Assembly (NCBI RefSeq): GCF_000234805.1
Contig: NC_016645.1
Location: forward strand, 1,898,391-1,962,390
Length of the DNA stretch: 64,000 nucleotides
Source of the DNA: Pyrobaculum ferrireducens
GTDB taxonomy: Archaea; Thermoproteota; Thermoprotei; Thermoproteales; Thermoproteaceae
Direction: 5' to 3'
A program made the position numbers and the translations under genes. The notes beneath the pieces were generated by a model that did not search any database, was not told the DNA's origin, and worked only from the letters and a program-made list of their open reading frames with translations. The first letter of the stretch is position 1; every line of letters starts with the position of its first letter. Below are positions 55,141 through 63,654 of this stretch, piece after piece.

Positions 55141-55608
55141 GTGAAGTTGAGGTTTCGCAACGTAGTTCTGGGCGGCACCTTCGACACACTGCACTCCGGG
55201 CATGTGAAGTTGCTGGCCACTGCCACCCTGGTCGGGGAGAGGATTTTGATTGGGCTCACCAGCGACTCCTTCGCCTCGACCTATAAGCAGTATAAGGTGA
55301 GGCCGTTCTCCACCAGGCTGGCTAATTTGAGAAATCTCATGTCGCTGATAGCGCCGGAGAGGGAGGTTGTGTACGTGGAGATACACGACCCCTACGGCCC
55401 CGCAGTCTCCGACCCAAGGCTTGAGGCGATTGTGGCCAGTATAGAGACGGCGCCCCGCGCCCTGCAGATAAACGACGAGAGGGCGAGGAGGGGGGTCAGG
55501 CCTATGGAAGTCGTGGTAATCTCCACTGTGCGGGACGGCTTTGGACATACGCTCTCGTCCACATACATTAGAAGGGTGCTAGAGGGGTTGAGAGGCGAGT
55601 CTAAGTAG
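55141..55608 (+). CDS. coaD: Phosphopantetheine adenylyltransferase (archaeal type)
   Basis: Nucleotidyltransferase of coenzyme A synthesis, joining ATP and 4'-phosphopantetheine. The HIGH-type motif is GGTFDTLHSGHVKLL, and the second nucleotide motif is DGFGHTLSSTYIRR. 155 residues, normal. The 3' end overlaps the convergent M28 peptidase gene by 30 bases. Confidence 0.93.
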   Translation: MKLRFRNVVLGGTFDTLHSGHVKLLATATLVGERILIGLTSDSFASTYKQYKVRPFSTRLANLRNLMSLIAPEREVVYVEIHDPYGPAVSDPRLEAIVASIETAPRALQINDERARRGVRPMEVVVISTVRDGFGHTLSSTYIRRVLEGLRGESK

Positions 55609-56904
55609 GGCGAGCTCGCGGTACGTCTCCAACGCGTTTTCGCAGTTGCCTACACAGAGGGTGGGCCCCGCGAGTAGATCTACGCGTCGGTACTCCGCCG
55701 CCGCCTTTTTGAGGAACTTGAAAACGTCTGTGTATACAATGTCTGAGTGGCTGTAGTCGCGGAAAACCACTACGTAGTTGTACACCAGGGACCAAGCCTC
55801 GTGGGGGCTGTCCGCCGGCGGTAGACCGTAGTCCTCCAGTCTTACGGCGGGCGGGGCAGGCTTGATCTTCACGAGTCTTTTTGCGAGGTCGGCTACGTAT
55901 AGGATGTTTTCTACCTCGGCGTTTGTGTCTAGTGGGCTGTGGTAGAGGGCCCAAGTGTCTCTGAGAGACGAGATTGTGACCGAGGGGAGGCCCCACCTCT
56001 CGTAGTGCACACTGTCGAAGTAGGCCTCAGGCCGCTCAACGGGGCCCAGACCCCTCAACGACTCATGGAGGTAGGGCACGGCGTACATCCTCGGGGTGCC
56101 CACCCCAACCACGTCGATATTTACAAGTAACGACGGCCTCCACTTCTTAAAGTAGTTATACGACCCCCAGGCCCAGTAGAAAGACGGCACGTGGGGGGCC
56201 ACCCCCTCCTCGGCGGTGAAGAGGCCGAGGGCGACCGGCACGTCGTCGGCCACCAACTCACTGAACGCCAGCACCGCCGCCTCTACGCCTGCGCAGTTGT
56301 CGGTGGCGCCGACTAGCCAGTGGTCCCAGTGGGCTGAGATCATCGGCGTGTTTTCAAAACTATTAAACGCCACAAGGCTGTAGCTGTATGTCACCCGCGT
56401 CTTCGTCTCTACAACCAGCCGCGCCCGCTTTCCTACATAGCTGGCGGCGTCTTCAAAACTGGCGGCGGGGATAGGAGCCGGCGCCGCGTCTATCTTATAG
56501 CCGTACTCGCCGGTAACTACAATGCGCCGCGGCGGCCTTCCAGAGAACACCACCGCTTGGGCGCCGCGTCTGGCCGCCTCGATTACTATGTATTTGGCGT
56601 CGTCTACATCACTAGGGAACTCGGCCACTACTATATTCCCCTCCACGTCGCCGTCCGGCGAGACGAGCCTCCCCTCCACCGAGGCGGGTCCCGAGTAGGG
56701 CAACGCCAGCCCCCTCAGAGCCATGTCGCCAACCTCTAGCCTAGTCCCCGCATCTTCCCATGCCAGCACCTCGACAGGCGAGAGGTGGAACCAGACACTG
56801 GGGGTGTCGAGGAAGGCGATGAGCCACTGCAGAAACTCCCTTTCGCCACTCCCCCCGGCTACAAGATCTCTATAAGATGTGCATTTCCTATACACCTCGG
56901 CCAC
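55579..56904 (-). CDS. M28-family aminopeptidase-like protein
   Basis: A 441-residue peptidase of the M28 type, with a PA-domain-like insert (residues 60-165). Zinc ligands are visible: His in SAHWDHW, Asp in ATDNCAG, Glu in FTAEEG, Asp in VNIDVVG, and a late His in YHSPLDT. No signal peptide is seen, so it is probably cytoplasmic. TATA-like tttttaaa lies about 22 bp before the GTG. Confidence 0.88.
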   Translation of the reverse strand: MAEVYRKCTSYRDLVAGGSGEREFLQWLIAFLDTPSVWFHLSPVEVLAWEDAGTRLEVGDMALRGLALPYSGPASVEGRLVSPDGDVEGNIVVAEFPSDVDDAKYIVIEAARRGAQAVVFSGRPPRRIVVTGEYGYKIDAAPAPIPAASFEDAASYVGKRARLVVETKTRVTYSYSLVAFNSFENTPMISAHWDHWLVGATDNCAGVEAAVLAFSELVADDVPVALGLFTAEEGVAPHVPSFYWAWGSYNYFKKWRPSLLVNIDVVGVGTPRMYAVPYLHESLRGLGPVERPEAYFDSVHYERWGLPSVTISSLRDTWALYHSPLDTNAEVENILYVADLAKRLVKIKPAPPAVRLEDYGLPPADSPHEAWSLVYNYVVVFRDYSHSDIVYTDVFKFLKKAAAEYRRVDLLAGPTLCVGNCENALETYRELALLRLASQPL

Positions 56905-56937
56905 GGATGGGAGGGGGTCAGGTTTTTAAATCAGTGA

Positions 56938-57285
56938 CTAGAGGCTTTCCACAGTGTATGCGTCTAGCTTTTCCAGGATTTTGTCGAGTTTGGAGTTTAC
57001 CTCGCCCAGTAGCTTGGCGACTTCGCCTGTCTGCCCCGACTGGAGGCTCTCCACCGCCTTCTTTAAATCTCTAACCACGTCTATAAGTGCGTCTAGCCGC
57101 TGAAACGCCCTCATAACGCCATCAACGTCGTTTCTGAGCTCGTCAAGCTTCTGCATGTTGAGGTACGTGGCCAGTATTATGAGCTCCTGGATGTTGTCTA
57201 TCCTCTTCTTCTTCTCAAACTTGTTTATTACCTCAACGGCGAGGTTCCTCACAGCCGACTCTATTTTCTTATTAACCTCACTCAC
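56938..57285 (-). CDS. Coiled-coil protein, 115 residues
   Basis: All-helical protein, no known family. Charged heptads run from IESAVRNLAVEVI to LGEVNSKLDKILEKLDAY. It might be a small structural or nucleoid-type protein. It is transcribed away from the candidate C/D box RNA at 57318. Confidence 0.7.
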   Translation of the reverse strand: MSEVNKKIESAVRNLAVEVINKFEKKKRIDNIQELIILATYLNMQKLDELRNDVDGVMRAFQRLDALIDVVRDLKKAVESLQSGQTGEVAKLLGEVNSKLDKILEKLDAYTVESL

Positions 57286-57317
57286 AAAAGATTAATTACA
57301 GAGGTTAAAAAGTGTTG

Positions 57318-57376
57318 ACCAGTGATGAGGGGATCGATGGTTGGAGGCGTGACGATGGAAGAGACGATCTGAGGAA
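57318..57376 (+). ncRNA. Candidate C/D box guide sRNA
   Basis: Boxes seen in order: C box GTGATGA (57322-57328), a C'-like GTGACGA (57349-57355) and D box CTGA (57369-57372), total about 51 nt from C to D, the usual size in this order. A TATA-like gttaaaaag lies about 20 bp upstream. The D' box is not clear, and no target was checked. The D guide (GAAGAGACGAT) would direct methylation five bases from the D box. Confidence 0.5.
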
Positions 57377-57406
57377 ATACTTATAAGCCGCATCGGGAGG
57401 CTGGCC

Positions 57407-57685
57407 GTGAAGAGGGTTGTGGTGGTTGCAAGAGGCGAGCTGGACCTTCCCGGGGTGCCAATTTTAAAAATACTAAAAGGCGAGGCCTTGAGAAACAACG
57501 TGACGGGGGAGGCGCGCCTCGTCGGAGATACGCTCTACGCAGTGTTGGAGGGCGCCGACGAGTCTGTTGACAGGCTGGTGAAGTTCCTGCCGGCGGCGTC
57601 GCCCGCCATAAAGATAAGAGAGATTGAGATAAGGGAGGAGAGGTATAGAGGCGAGTACAACGGCTTCAAGATAATCTCCCCCTAG
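57407..57685 (+). CDS. Hypothetical protein, 92 residues
   Basis: Small alpha/beta protein (VVVVARGELDLPGVPILKIL, broken by Gly; a final EERYRGEYNGFKII). No family recognised. GTG about 25 bp after acttataag. The 3' end overlaps the HDAC-like gene by 20 bases. Confidence 0.75.
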   Translation: MKRVVVVARGELDLPGVPILKILKGEALRNNVTGEARLVGDTLYAVLEGADESVDRLVKFLPAASPAIKIREIEIREERYRGEYNGFKIISP

Positions 57686-58487
57686 CCCGCCTCAGTAGGA
57701 GATCCACCTCTCTCAAGACATCTCCGCTCTCTTCATACCGCTCCACCGGAGGGGGCCCGCCGCCCTCCAGTCCGCTCAGAAGCGCTGACAGCGATGCCGT
57801 GAAGACAGCAGGCGTGGAGGGGCACTCTATCGAGATATAAAACCTCTCCCTGCCCCTCAGCTCCTCGCCAAGTCTGTAGAAAAACGCCTCGGATGCGAAG
57901 AAGTACCCAGTGGGGTCTTTCCGATGGATGTCAAACCCCAGTTGCAACACAAGAGGCCCCTCCACCTCGCGCAGTACGTAGCTCAGCACCTTGCCGAAGC
58001 CCCTATCCCCAGCCCCGGGAGGGAGGGGGAAGGCGACTACGTCGTGTCCCCTCTTAGCTAGGTACTTCCGAGAGGGCCCCTCGGCCCCTCCGTATACCAG
58101 GTACAGCGGGAATTTATGTTCTAGGTGAAGCTCCCAAGTGCCCCAGGGGAAGTGGCGGTCCACCGCTACGACGGCCGCGCCCAGCCGCTTGGCGAGGAAG
58201 ACGGAGGCGTTAAACGGCGCGCCTCTAGATGCGTGTAGCCCGGCCCCCGCGGTCCCACCAGCGTAGAAGATTACCCCATCCCGGCCGAGGGCGGCCTCGG
58301 CCACCGCCGCGGCGGCCAAGACCTCGGCCTCCCGCCGCCTGGCGTCCCGGAGGAACACATCGCTGTGGATTTCCCCCACGGCGTCCCAAGATCCTAAACC
58401 CTCCACTACCTCCGCTCCCATCTCTCTCATCTTTTGGGGAACCCAGCCTCCGAGGCTGGCGTGTGTCAACAGAAGCCGCTTAGGCAC
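57666..58487 (-). CDS. Histone-deacetylase-superfamily protein
   Basis: About 273 residues, related to HDAC/acetylpolyamine amidohydrolases. The zinc ligands appear as AVDRHFPWGT (Asp and His) and QLGFDIHRKDPTG (Asp). The usual HHA dyad is GLHASRGAPFN, so the first His is replaced by Leu. PLPPGAGDRGF matches the PGSGD loop. It probably removes acetyl or acyl groups from protein or polyamine, if active. I chose GTG 58487, about 26 bp from gtatataaac. Confidence 0.8.
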   Translation of the reverse strand: MPKRLLLTHASLGGWVPQKMREMGAEVVEGLGSWDAVGEIHSDVFLRDARRREAEVLAAAAVAEAALGRDGVIFYAGGTAGAGLHASRGAPFNASVFLAKRLGAAVVAVDRHFPWGTWELHLEHKFPLYLVYGGAEGPSRKYLAKRGHDVVAFPLPPGAGDRGFGKVLSYVLREVEGPLVLQLGFDIHRKDPTGYFFASEAFFYRLGEELRGRERFYISIECPSTPAVFTASLSALLSGLEGGGPPPVERYEESGDVLREVDLLLRRARGRLS

Positions 58488-58554
58488 GTGTCTTGTAGAG
58501 GCTGAGAGAGTATATAAACACGTAGGTTTAGTAGATCTGCTTATTGGTGCAGAG

Positions 58555-59541
58555 TTGAACCCGGGCCTACGGGTGACGAAAGACCCGCATGTGGGTCCCC
58601 GGAAACAGATATATACACGCCTATTCTCACTTCTCAATGCAGGGGTTTATGAAATAGAGAAAAAGCTGTACGAATTGTTGAGAGAGCGGGCTAAGTACAA
58701 CACGCCTCCTCTTATAAACGGGGTCCTCGCCGCCGTAATAGCCTCAGAGGTATCCAGAATGCATAAACCCGGCGTGGCCTACCTAGGCCCCGAGAAGTCC
58801 TTCACCTGGGAGGCCGCCTCCTACCTATTCCCCCACGGCGACTTGACGCCTTGTAGATCCATTACAGAGGTCTTCGAGAGGGTTGAAAGCGGCGTTGTTG
58901 ACTACGGGGTGGTGCCCTTTAGTAACAGCCTTGAGGGGCCAGTCGGCGAGACTATAGACTCCCTAGCCACGCGTGAGGTGGGCATAGCGGCGATGGGTGA
59001 GATGAGAATCACATTGTGCATCACTAAGAAGGGGAACCCCCGCGTGGTCTACACACACCCCCACGCCGCGGCGCAGGCCAGGAAGGCCACCTCTCTGCTG
59101 GGCGCCGACGTCGTGTATACAAACTCCACCTCCGAGGCCGTCAGGGAGTTTGAGAAGTGCATGGGGGACTGCGCAGTCTTGGCGTCGCCTAAGGCGCTGG
59201 AGGGTTTTGAAAAGATCTGCGGCGTGGAGGACGGGGAGAGCTACACGAGATTCGCCGTGGTGTCTAGAGCGGGGGGAGCGGCGGGGGAGCGGGCGGTGCT
59301 TATATTCGCCGTGCCCAACGTCGCCGGCGCGTTGTACAAGGCCCTCGCCCCCATTGCCAATAGGGGGATAAACATGACGCTCATATACTCGCGGCCGACC
59401 CGCCTATCGCCGTGGGACTACTACTTCGTCGTGGAGCTGGAGGCAGATGAGAGACTGGGGGAGGCTGTTGAGGAGATGCGCCGCTTCACCACCATGCTGA
59501 AGGTAGCGGGGCGGTACAACGTGGTGAAGATAGCGCCGTAG
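58555..59541 (+). CDS. pheA: Prephenate dehydratase (with ACT domain)
   Basis: Enzyme of phenylalanine synthesis. The prephenate dehydratase domain starts at VAYLGPEKSFTWEAA (near residue 74), with VPFSNSLEGPVGETIDSL and the catalytic ESYTRFAVV. A C-terminal ACT domain (AVPNVAGALYKALAPIANRGINMT, broken by Gly) allows feedback control by Phe. The first 70 residues are helical (IEKKLYELLRERA) like a reduced chorismate mutase. The true start is unsure: a TATA-like gatatatac at 58608 would place it further in. Confidence 0.9.
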   Translation: MNPGLRVTKDPHVGPRKQIYTRLFSLLNAGVYEIEKKLYELLRERAKYNTPPLINGVLAAVIASEVSRMHKPGVAYLGPEKSFTWEAASYLFPHGDLTPCRSITEVFERVESGVVDYGVVPFSNSLEGPVGETIDSLATREVGIAAMGEMRITLCITKKGNPRVVYTHPHAAAQARKATSLLGADVVYTNSTSEAVREFEKCMGDCAVLASPKALEGFEKICGVEDGESYTRFAVVSRAGGAAGERAVLIFAVPNVAGALYKALAPIANRGINMTLIYSRPTRLSPWDYYFVVELEADERLGEAVEEMRRFTTMLKVAGRYNVVKIAP

Positions 59542-61659
59542 CTACTCCACCAGCTGCCTCGCCTGTTCTATGACCGACTGGGCGAGCTTCTCGCCGAAGC
59601 CAGGTAGAGACGCTATTTCCCTCACGGAGGCCCTCGCCACATCTCTAAGCGTCTTGTAGCCGAAGTTGTAGAGCACCCTCGCCCTAACTCTCCCGACCCC
59701 CCTCAACGCCGTGACTAGCTCAAGCAACTCCTCCTTGACGCCGTAGACGACGCGCGCCGTGACTCTCTCAAGGCCGCGTCTATGCTCCTCAAGCCCCACC
59801 ACGCCGGCTAGCTTCGCCGCGGCGCCCCCAAGCCACTCAAAGAGGTCTACATACACCCTGAGGTCCCCCGGAGCCACCTCGAATCTCTCGTAGATCTCGT
59901 CCTCGTCAACCTCCTCGATCCACGCCTTCAGCATCGCGACGGTCCTCACCACGTCTTCAAACTCCTCGTCCTCCTCAACATCCAGCGCCGAGAGGACCTC
60001 CTCAGCCACCTCCCGGCTGACTCTCCCCCGCCTCACCCTGGGGAAGTCTGGCGCCGTCAGAACTATATACAGATATGCCGAGATCGCCCCCCGCCTCACC
60101 GCCTTAAGCAGGTTTATGTACCTCGCCGCGGTCTCGGGGTCGAGGTAGAGCCTAGCCACCTGTCTCCCCAGCTCCGTGGCGTATACCAAATCGCCGTCTC
60201 GCTCCAAGAAGCCCCATTCCACCAGCTCATCCACGGCGTCGGCCACCTTAGATCTGAGAAGCGCCGACTTTAGAGAAGTCTTCACCTGGTGGTACCCCAG
60301 GGTGTTGGAAAAGAAATCCACCAAATCGTCGATAGTTCTGGCGTAGCCCCCGCCCACGGCCCCCAGGGCGTGGGCCCTCAAGTTAGGCCCGGAGAGTATG
60401 TGAGACTTGACATCCTCCACCCTCCCTCTCACGTACCTCTCCATGAGGTAATCCACCTCGCCCCTGCTCCTAGCCACAATAACAGCCTCGCCGTACGGAT
60501 CCAGGCCGGGCCTGCCGGCGCGGCCCGCCATCTGCCTGTACTCAAGCACCGGTATCTCCTCCCTCCCCACCGCGGGGTCAAACCTCTCGTAGTCCGCCAC
60601 GACGACGCGCCTCGCCGGGAGGTTCACCCCGGCGGCTAGGGTGGTGGTGGAGACAATTACCTTAATGACGCCTCTCCTAAACCCCTCCTCGACCAGCCTC
60701 CTGACCTCCAGCTCCAGCCCCGCGTTGTGGAAGGCCACTCCCCTCGCCACCAGCTCGGCGAGTTCCCTCCCAATGATCTTGCTGGTGGAGGCGCCGAGGA
60801 CGGCCCCCGCCAGCGCCTGCGCCTCCCCCACGTCGATAAGCTTAGTCGGGTGGGCCGCCACGGCCCGCGCCACGGCCTTCGCGATGCGCACCGTGGACGA
60901 CCTGCTACTTGTAAAGATCAGGGCCTGCCCGCCGCTAGCCACGGCGTCTATCGCGAGGGCAACCTCTGCTTCTCCGCCGGCCCCGCCTACAGCCCTCTGG
61001 CCGCCGTCGGGAAAGTAGATCTTCCCCCCGTGGTAGACCCCCTCCCGGAGCGGGACGGGGCGCCAGCTAGACGCCACGAGCCTAGCCCCCAGCCACCTAG
61101 CCACGTCACCCGCGTTGCCGACCGTGGCGCTGAGCCCGATAAACTGCGTCTTGAGGCCGAGGTGCCTCACCTCGGCTATTATCGACTCGAGGACTGGCCC
61201 CCTCTTGGGGTCGCCCAGGTAGTGGATCTCGTCCACCACGACAACGCCGACTGAGCTCAGCCAGCTTGGCCTGTGGCGGAGGAGGCTGTCCAGCTTTTCG
61301 TATGTCACAACCACGACGTCGTATTCGTAGAGCCTCTTGTCGTCTGACTCAAAGTCGCCGGTGGATATGCCGATCTTCGCCAGCCCTCTGTAGTGGGAGA
61401 AGTGGACAAGCTTCTCCTGGGCCAGCGCCTTGAGAGGCACGGCGTAGAGCGCCATCCTCCCCTCAAGCGCCGCCTTAACCGACGCCACCTCTGCAAGCAA
61501 CGACTTGCCAGACGCAGTCGCTGTGCAGAGCAACACATTCACCCCGTCGAATATCCCCGCCCTAACCGCCTCGACCTGCGGGGGAAACAGCTCCCTAACC
61601 CCCCTCTCCCTCAACACAGCGATAAGCCGCGCGTCAAGAGACAACTCGGAGACATCCAC
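59542..61659 (-). CDS. hel308: Hel308/Ski2-like DNA helicase
   Basis: Superfamily 2 helicase, about 705 residues. Motif I is TATASGKSLL, motif II DEIHYLGD, motif VI QMAGRAGRPG; the ratchet and winged-helix regions follow, and a C-terminal helix-hairpin-helix is near LRGVGRVRARVLY. Hel308 unwinds lagging strands at stalled forks. I chose GTG 61659 because a TATA-like gtttttattt lies about 25 bp upstream; the frame extends to 61689. The annotation is by homology to the Hel308 type; other Ski2-like helicases are close. Confidence 0.88.
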   Translation of the reverse strand: MDVSELSLDARLIAVLRERGVRELFPPQVEAVRAGIFDGVNVLLCTATASGKSLLAEVASVKAALEGRMALYAVPLKALAQEKLVHFSHYRGLAKIGISTGDFESDDKRLYEYDVVVVTYEKLDSLLRHRPSWLSSVGVVVVDEIHYLGDPKRGPVLESIIAEVRHLGLKTQFIGLSATVGNAGDVARWLGARLVASSWRPVPLREGVYHGGKIYFPDGGQRAVGGAGGEAEVALAIDAVASGGQALIFTSSRSSTVRIAKAVARAVAAHPTKLIDVGEAQALAGAVLGASTSKIIGRELAELVARGVAFHNAGLELEVRRLVEEGFRRGVIKVIVSTTTLAAGVNLPARRVVVADYERFDPAVGREEIPVLEYRQMAGRAGRPGLDPYGEAVIVARSRGEVDYLMERYVRGRVEDVKSHILSGPNLRAHALGAVGGGYARTIDDLVDFFSNTLGYHQVKTSLKSALLRSKVADAVDELVEWGFLERDGDLVYATELGRQVARLYLDPETAARYINLLKAVRRGAISAYLYIVLTAPDFPRVRRGRVSREVAEEVLSALDVEEDEEFEDVVRTVAMLKAWIEEVDEDEIYERFEVAPGDLRVYVDLFEWLGGAAAKLAGVVGLEEHRRGLERVTARVVYGVKEELLELVTALRGVGRVRARVLYNFGYKTLRDVARASVREIASLPGFGEKLAQSVIEQARQLVE

Positions 61660-61689
61660 ACCCCCCGCCCCCCACAGAAATAAAAACAA

Positions 61690-62157
61690 TCACCCCCCGC
61701 ACAGCTCGTAGATAGTCAACACGTCGGCCAGCCCCCTCCCAAACTGCCAAAGCTCCATGTCGTAAGTCACAAGCGGGACGCCCCTAGCCACCGCCGCCGC
61801 GATGAGCGATCCATCAACAAGACCCACGCCGCCGGGGGGAATTGACGCCTTGTCCACGGCAACCTTTTCCAAATCTCCCGAGGCGTTGAGTTGCGCCACG
61901 GCGACTTGAGCCGGGGCAACGGCGTAGGGCCACCTACGCTCTATAATCCCCCCAAAGGCCTCAGCAAGCGCAAAGGCTGTCGTGTAAATCCTCACGCCTG
62001 ATAAAGCCATAAGCGCGCAGTTCCAGACATCTTCGCCTACCCCCGCCTCCCGCCCCAGAAGGGCCGCCAGTTGCGGGGCGCCTATCTGAAGCAGTATCCT
62101 CGCCGCGAGGAGCCCGGTATCGACTACTGCTCCTCTCTGTAGTCGAGGATGCGGCAT
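61690..62157 (-). CDS. PIN-domain protein
   Basis: A 155-residue PIN-fold nuclease. Acidic residues: Asp in AVVDTGLLAARIL, Glu in AFALAEAFGG, Asp in GLVDGSLIAAA, Asp in LVTYDMELW. A set of four is standard, so it could be active. It overlaps the small gene upstream by 34 bases, the layout of a VapBC-like toxin-antitoxin pair. Confidence 0.82.
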   Translation of the reverse strand: MPHPRLQRGAVVDTGLLAARILLQIGAPQLAALLGREAGVGEDVWNCALMALSGVRIYTTAFALAEAFGGIIERRWPYAVAPAQVAVAQLNASGDLEKVAVDKASIPPGGVGLVDGSLIAAAVARGVPLVTYDMELWQFGRGLADVLTIYELCGG

Positions 62158-62378
62158 TTCTCATCCACCTTTAAAACCGCTTTGATCTCCCTCGGCGGCA
62201 CCCCCAGCACTGCGGATACGTAGACGTAGTACACCTCGACCACCCACACATCGCCCTCCCTCTCCGCCTTAATCACCCGAAAGTTAGGAGGCAGGTAGCC
62301 AACCATCTGCTGGAGAAAAGTCTTAATTCTAAGAGTCACGGCCGCGACATCTACGCACCCTGTCTCGACAATCTGCAT
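62124..62378 (-). CDS. Small partner of the PIN-domain gene
   Basis: About 84 residues, starting MQIVETGCVDVAAVTLR and rich in beta strand (VWVVEVYYVYVSAVLGV). I see no AbrB or RHH pattern of usual VapB antitoxins. The overlap with the PIN gene suggests coupled translation, so an antitoxin role is inferred. I prefer ATG 62378, 23 bp from cttaaatac, over the GTG at 62384. Confidence 0.6.
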   Translation of the reverse strand: MQIVETGCVDVAAVTLRIKTFLQQMVGYLPPNFRVIKAEREGDVWVVEVYYVYVSAVLGVPPREIKAVLKVDEKCRILDYREEQ

Positions 62379-62456
62379 AGCCACAACTCTCCACGTGTAT
62401 TTAAGCTGATATTAAGCACCTCAAGAGCGTGGCGTTAACAAGTTTCAGATATGTAA

Positions 62457-62490
62457 GCGCCCCTCTTCTGTAGCGAGGGCGATTGGGCGC
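62457..62490 (+). ncRNA. Candidate hairpin RNA (H/ACA-like)
   Basis: Outer stem GCGCC/GGCGC and inner stem CCTC/GAGG with an unpaired pocket-like loop (GCGATTG) on the 3' side. Such single hairpins without a full lower stem have been reported as pseudouridine guides in Pyrobaculum. The ACA-box equivalent is only a weak AAC, so this is tentative. Confidence 0.25.
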
Positions 62491-62529
62491 AACCGGGCTT
62501 AAGTTTTATTTAATGGAGTTGTTAATAAT

Positions 62530-63042
62530 GTGGAAACAATAGGCAAATATGATGTAGGTGATGTCGTGGCGTATGTTACATATAGGCTAGGGAATGTAGG
62601 TAGCTTAAAGAAGTTAATGAAGCTCCTCTTCCTCATTCAGTACGAAACCCGCCGCTTGTTTACGCCGAGGGCGGTGAAGTTCCTATACCACGGCGCGCCC
62701 GTGACGCGGGCCGAGTTTTTCATATGGAGCTTCGGGCCCATGGCTAACGAGGTGTACGACGCCCTGGAGGACGAGTCGCGGTTCCGTATAGAGCCCGCGG
62801 AGGAGGGCCCCGCCTACACCGTGAAATACCTAGGCGAACCCCCGAAACTGCCTCCGCCAGTGGCGAAGAGAGTCGACGACGTGTTGAAGAGGTACGGAAG
62901 CTACAAGGCGTGGGAGCTGGAGAAAAAGGTAAATCAGTTGCTGGGGCTCAAGCCGGAGAAAAAGGAGGAATACATGGGATGCAGTAGACAAATACCTCCA
63001 GCTGGAGGGGTTCAGGATAGAAACACGAGACTTGGCACATGA
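62530..63042 (+). CDS. Panacea-domain (SocA/GepA-like) protein, C-terminus frameshifted
   Basis: A 170-residue protein of the Panacea (DUF4065) type, used as antitoxins in many toxin-antitoxin pairs. Seen: LKKLMKLLFLIQYETRRLF, TRAEFFIWSFGPMANEVYDALE. From about 62975 the frame ends in unlikely residues (CSRQIPPAGG), while the next frame gives a better end (WDAVDKYLQLEGFRIETRD, stop at 63046-63048). This suggests a frameshift near the end. GTG start about 25 bp after gttttattt. Confidence 0.7.
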   Translation: METIGKYDVGDVVAYVTYRLGNVGSLKKLMKLLFLIQYETRRLFTPRAVKFLYHGAPVTRAEFFIWSFGPMANEVYDALEDESRFRIEPAEEGPAYTVKYLGEPPKLPPPVAKRVDDVLKRYGSYKAWELEKKVNQLLGLKPEKKEEYMGCSRQIPPAGGVQDRNTRLGT

Positions 63043-63089
63043 CGATTAAGAATCAGTTAAAATTTTGGAGATCTCCACATTAGATCTAG

Positions 63090-63642
63090 AAGAAGTAGCC
63101 TCACGTGGGAGGAGTACAAGGAGTTAATACACGCGGCGTGCGCCGGGTGGAGCACGGCCTGAGTGGAGTGGCTAAGGAGGCGGTTCGGCAACCCTCGCGG
63201 TCACTACGGCCTTCTGGGTAGCGCCCTCGTGGCGTGCTACGCCGCCAGAGAATGTCGCGATGTTGTACCTGAAGCCGAGTTATCCATTCCCTCCATACGG
63301 GGCCCGATACTGGTAGACGTCGCAGTGGTGACAGACGTCGTAATAGATCTAGAAGCTACATCATAGAGATGTGAGAAGTCTCGACGGTCAACTAGATCCG
63401 GTAATAGAGCAACACGGACAAATCTTGAAGAGAAGCGGCATCTATCTTGGAGTTCTGCACTTATTCACGTCCAAGGTGCCTCGGATCAAGACTCCGCGCT
63501 GGGTATAGCCGGCACACATACCGCCTGGCTGGCATGAGTCGTTCAGTGCTGTGGAGAACGCCCTTAAGGGGTTGGCGAACAGCCTGGGCTTTAGATGGGC
63601 TTCCGTGGGCTCCTGTGGTAATACAGCCTCACTTTTTTAAGC
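63090..63642 (+). pseudogene. Decayed gene next to the Panacea-domain gene
   Basis: Coding-like pieces lie in successive frames: WEEYKELIHAACAGWSTA to a stop at 63161; EWLRRRFGNPRGHYGLLGS and later ILVDVAVVTDVVIDLEATS to 63366; then DGQLDPVIEQHGQILKRSG, broken by an in-frame TAG, then PGWHESFSAVENALKGLAN to 63642. At least two frameshifts and one stop. The middle piece (E...ILVDVAVV...IDLEA) recalls restriction-type nucleases, but I cannot name the family. It may be the lost partner of the Panacea protein. Confidence 0.55.
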
Positions 63643-63654
63643 AGATCGGCGTGT

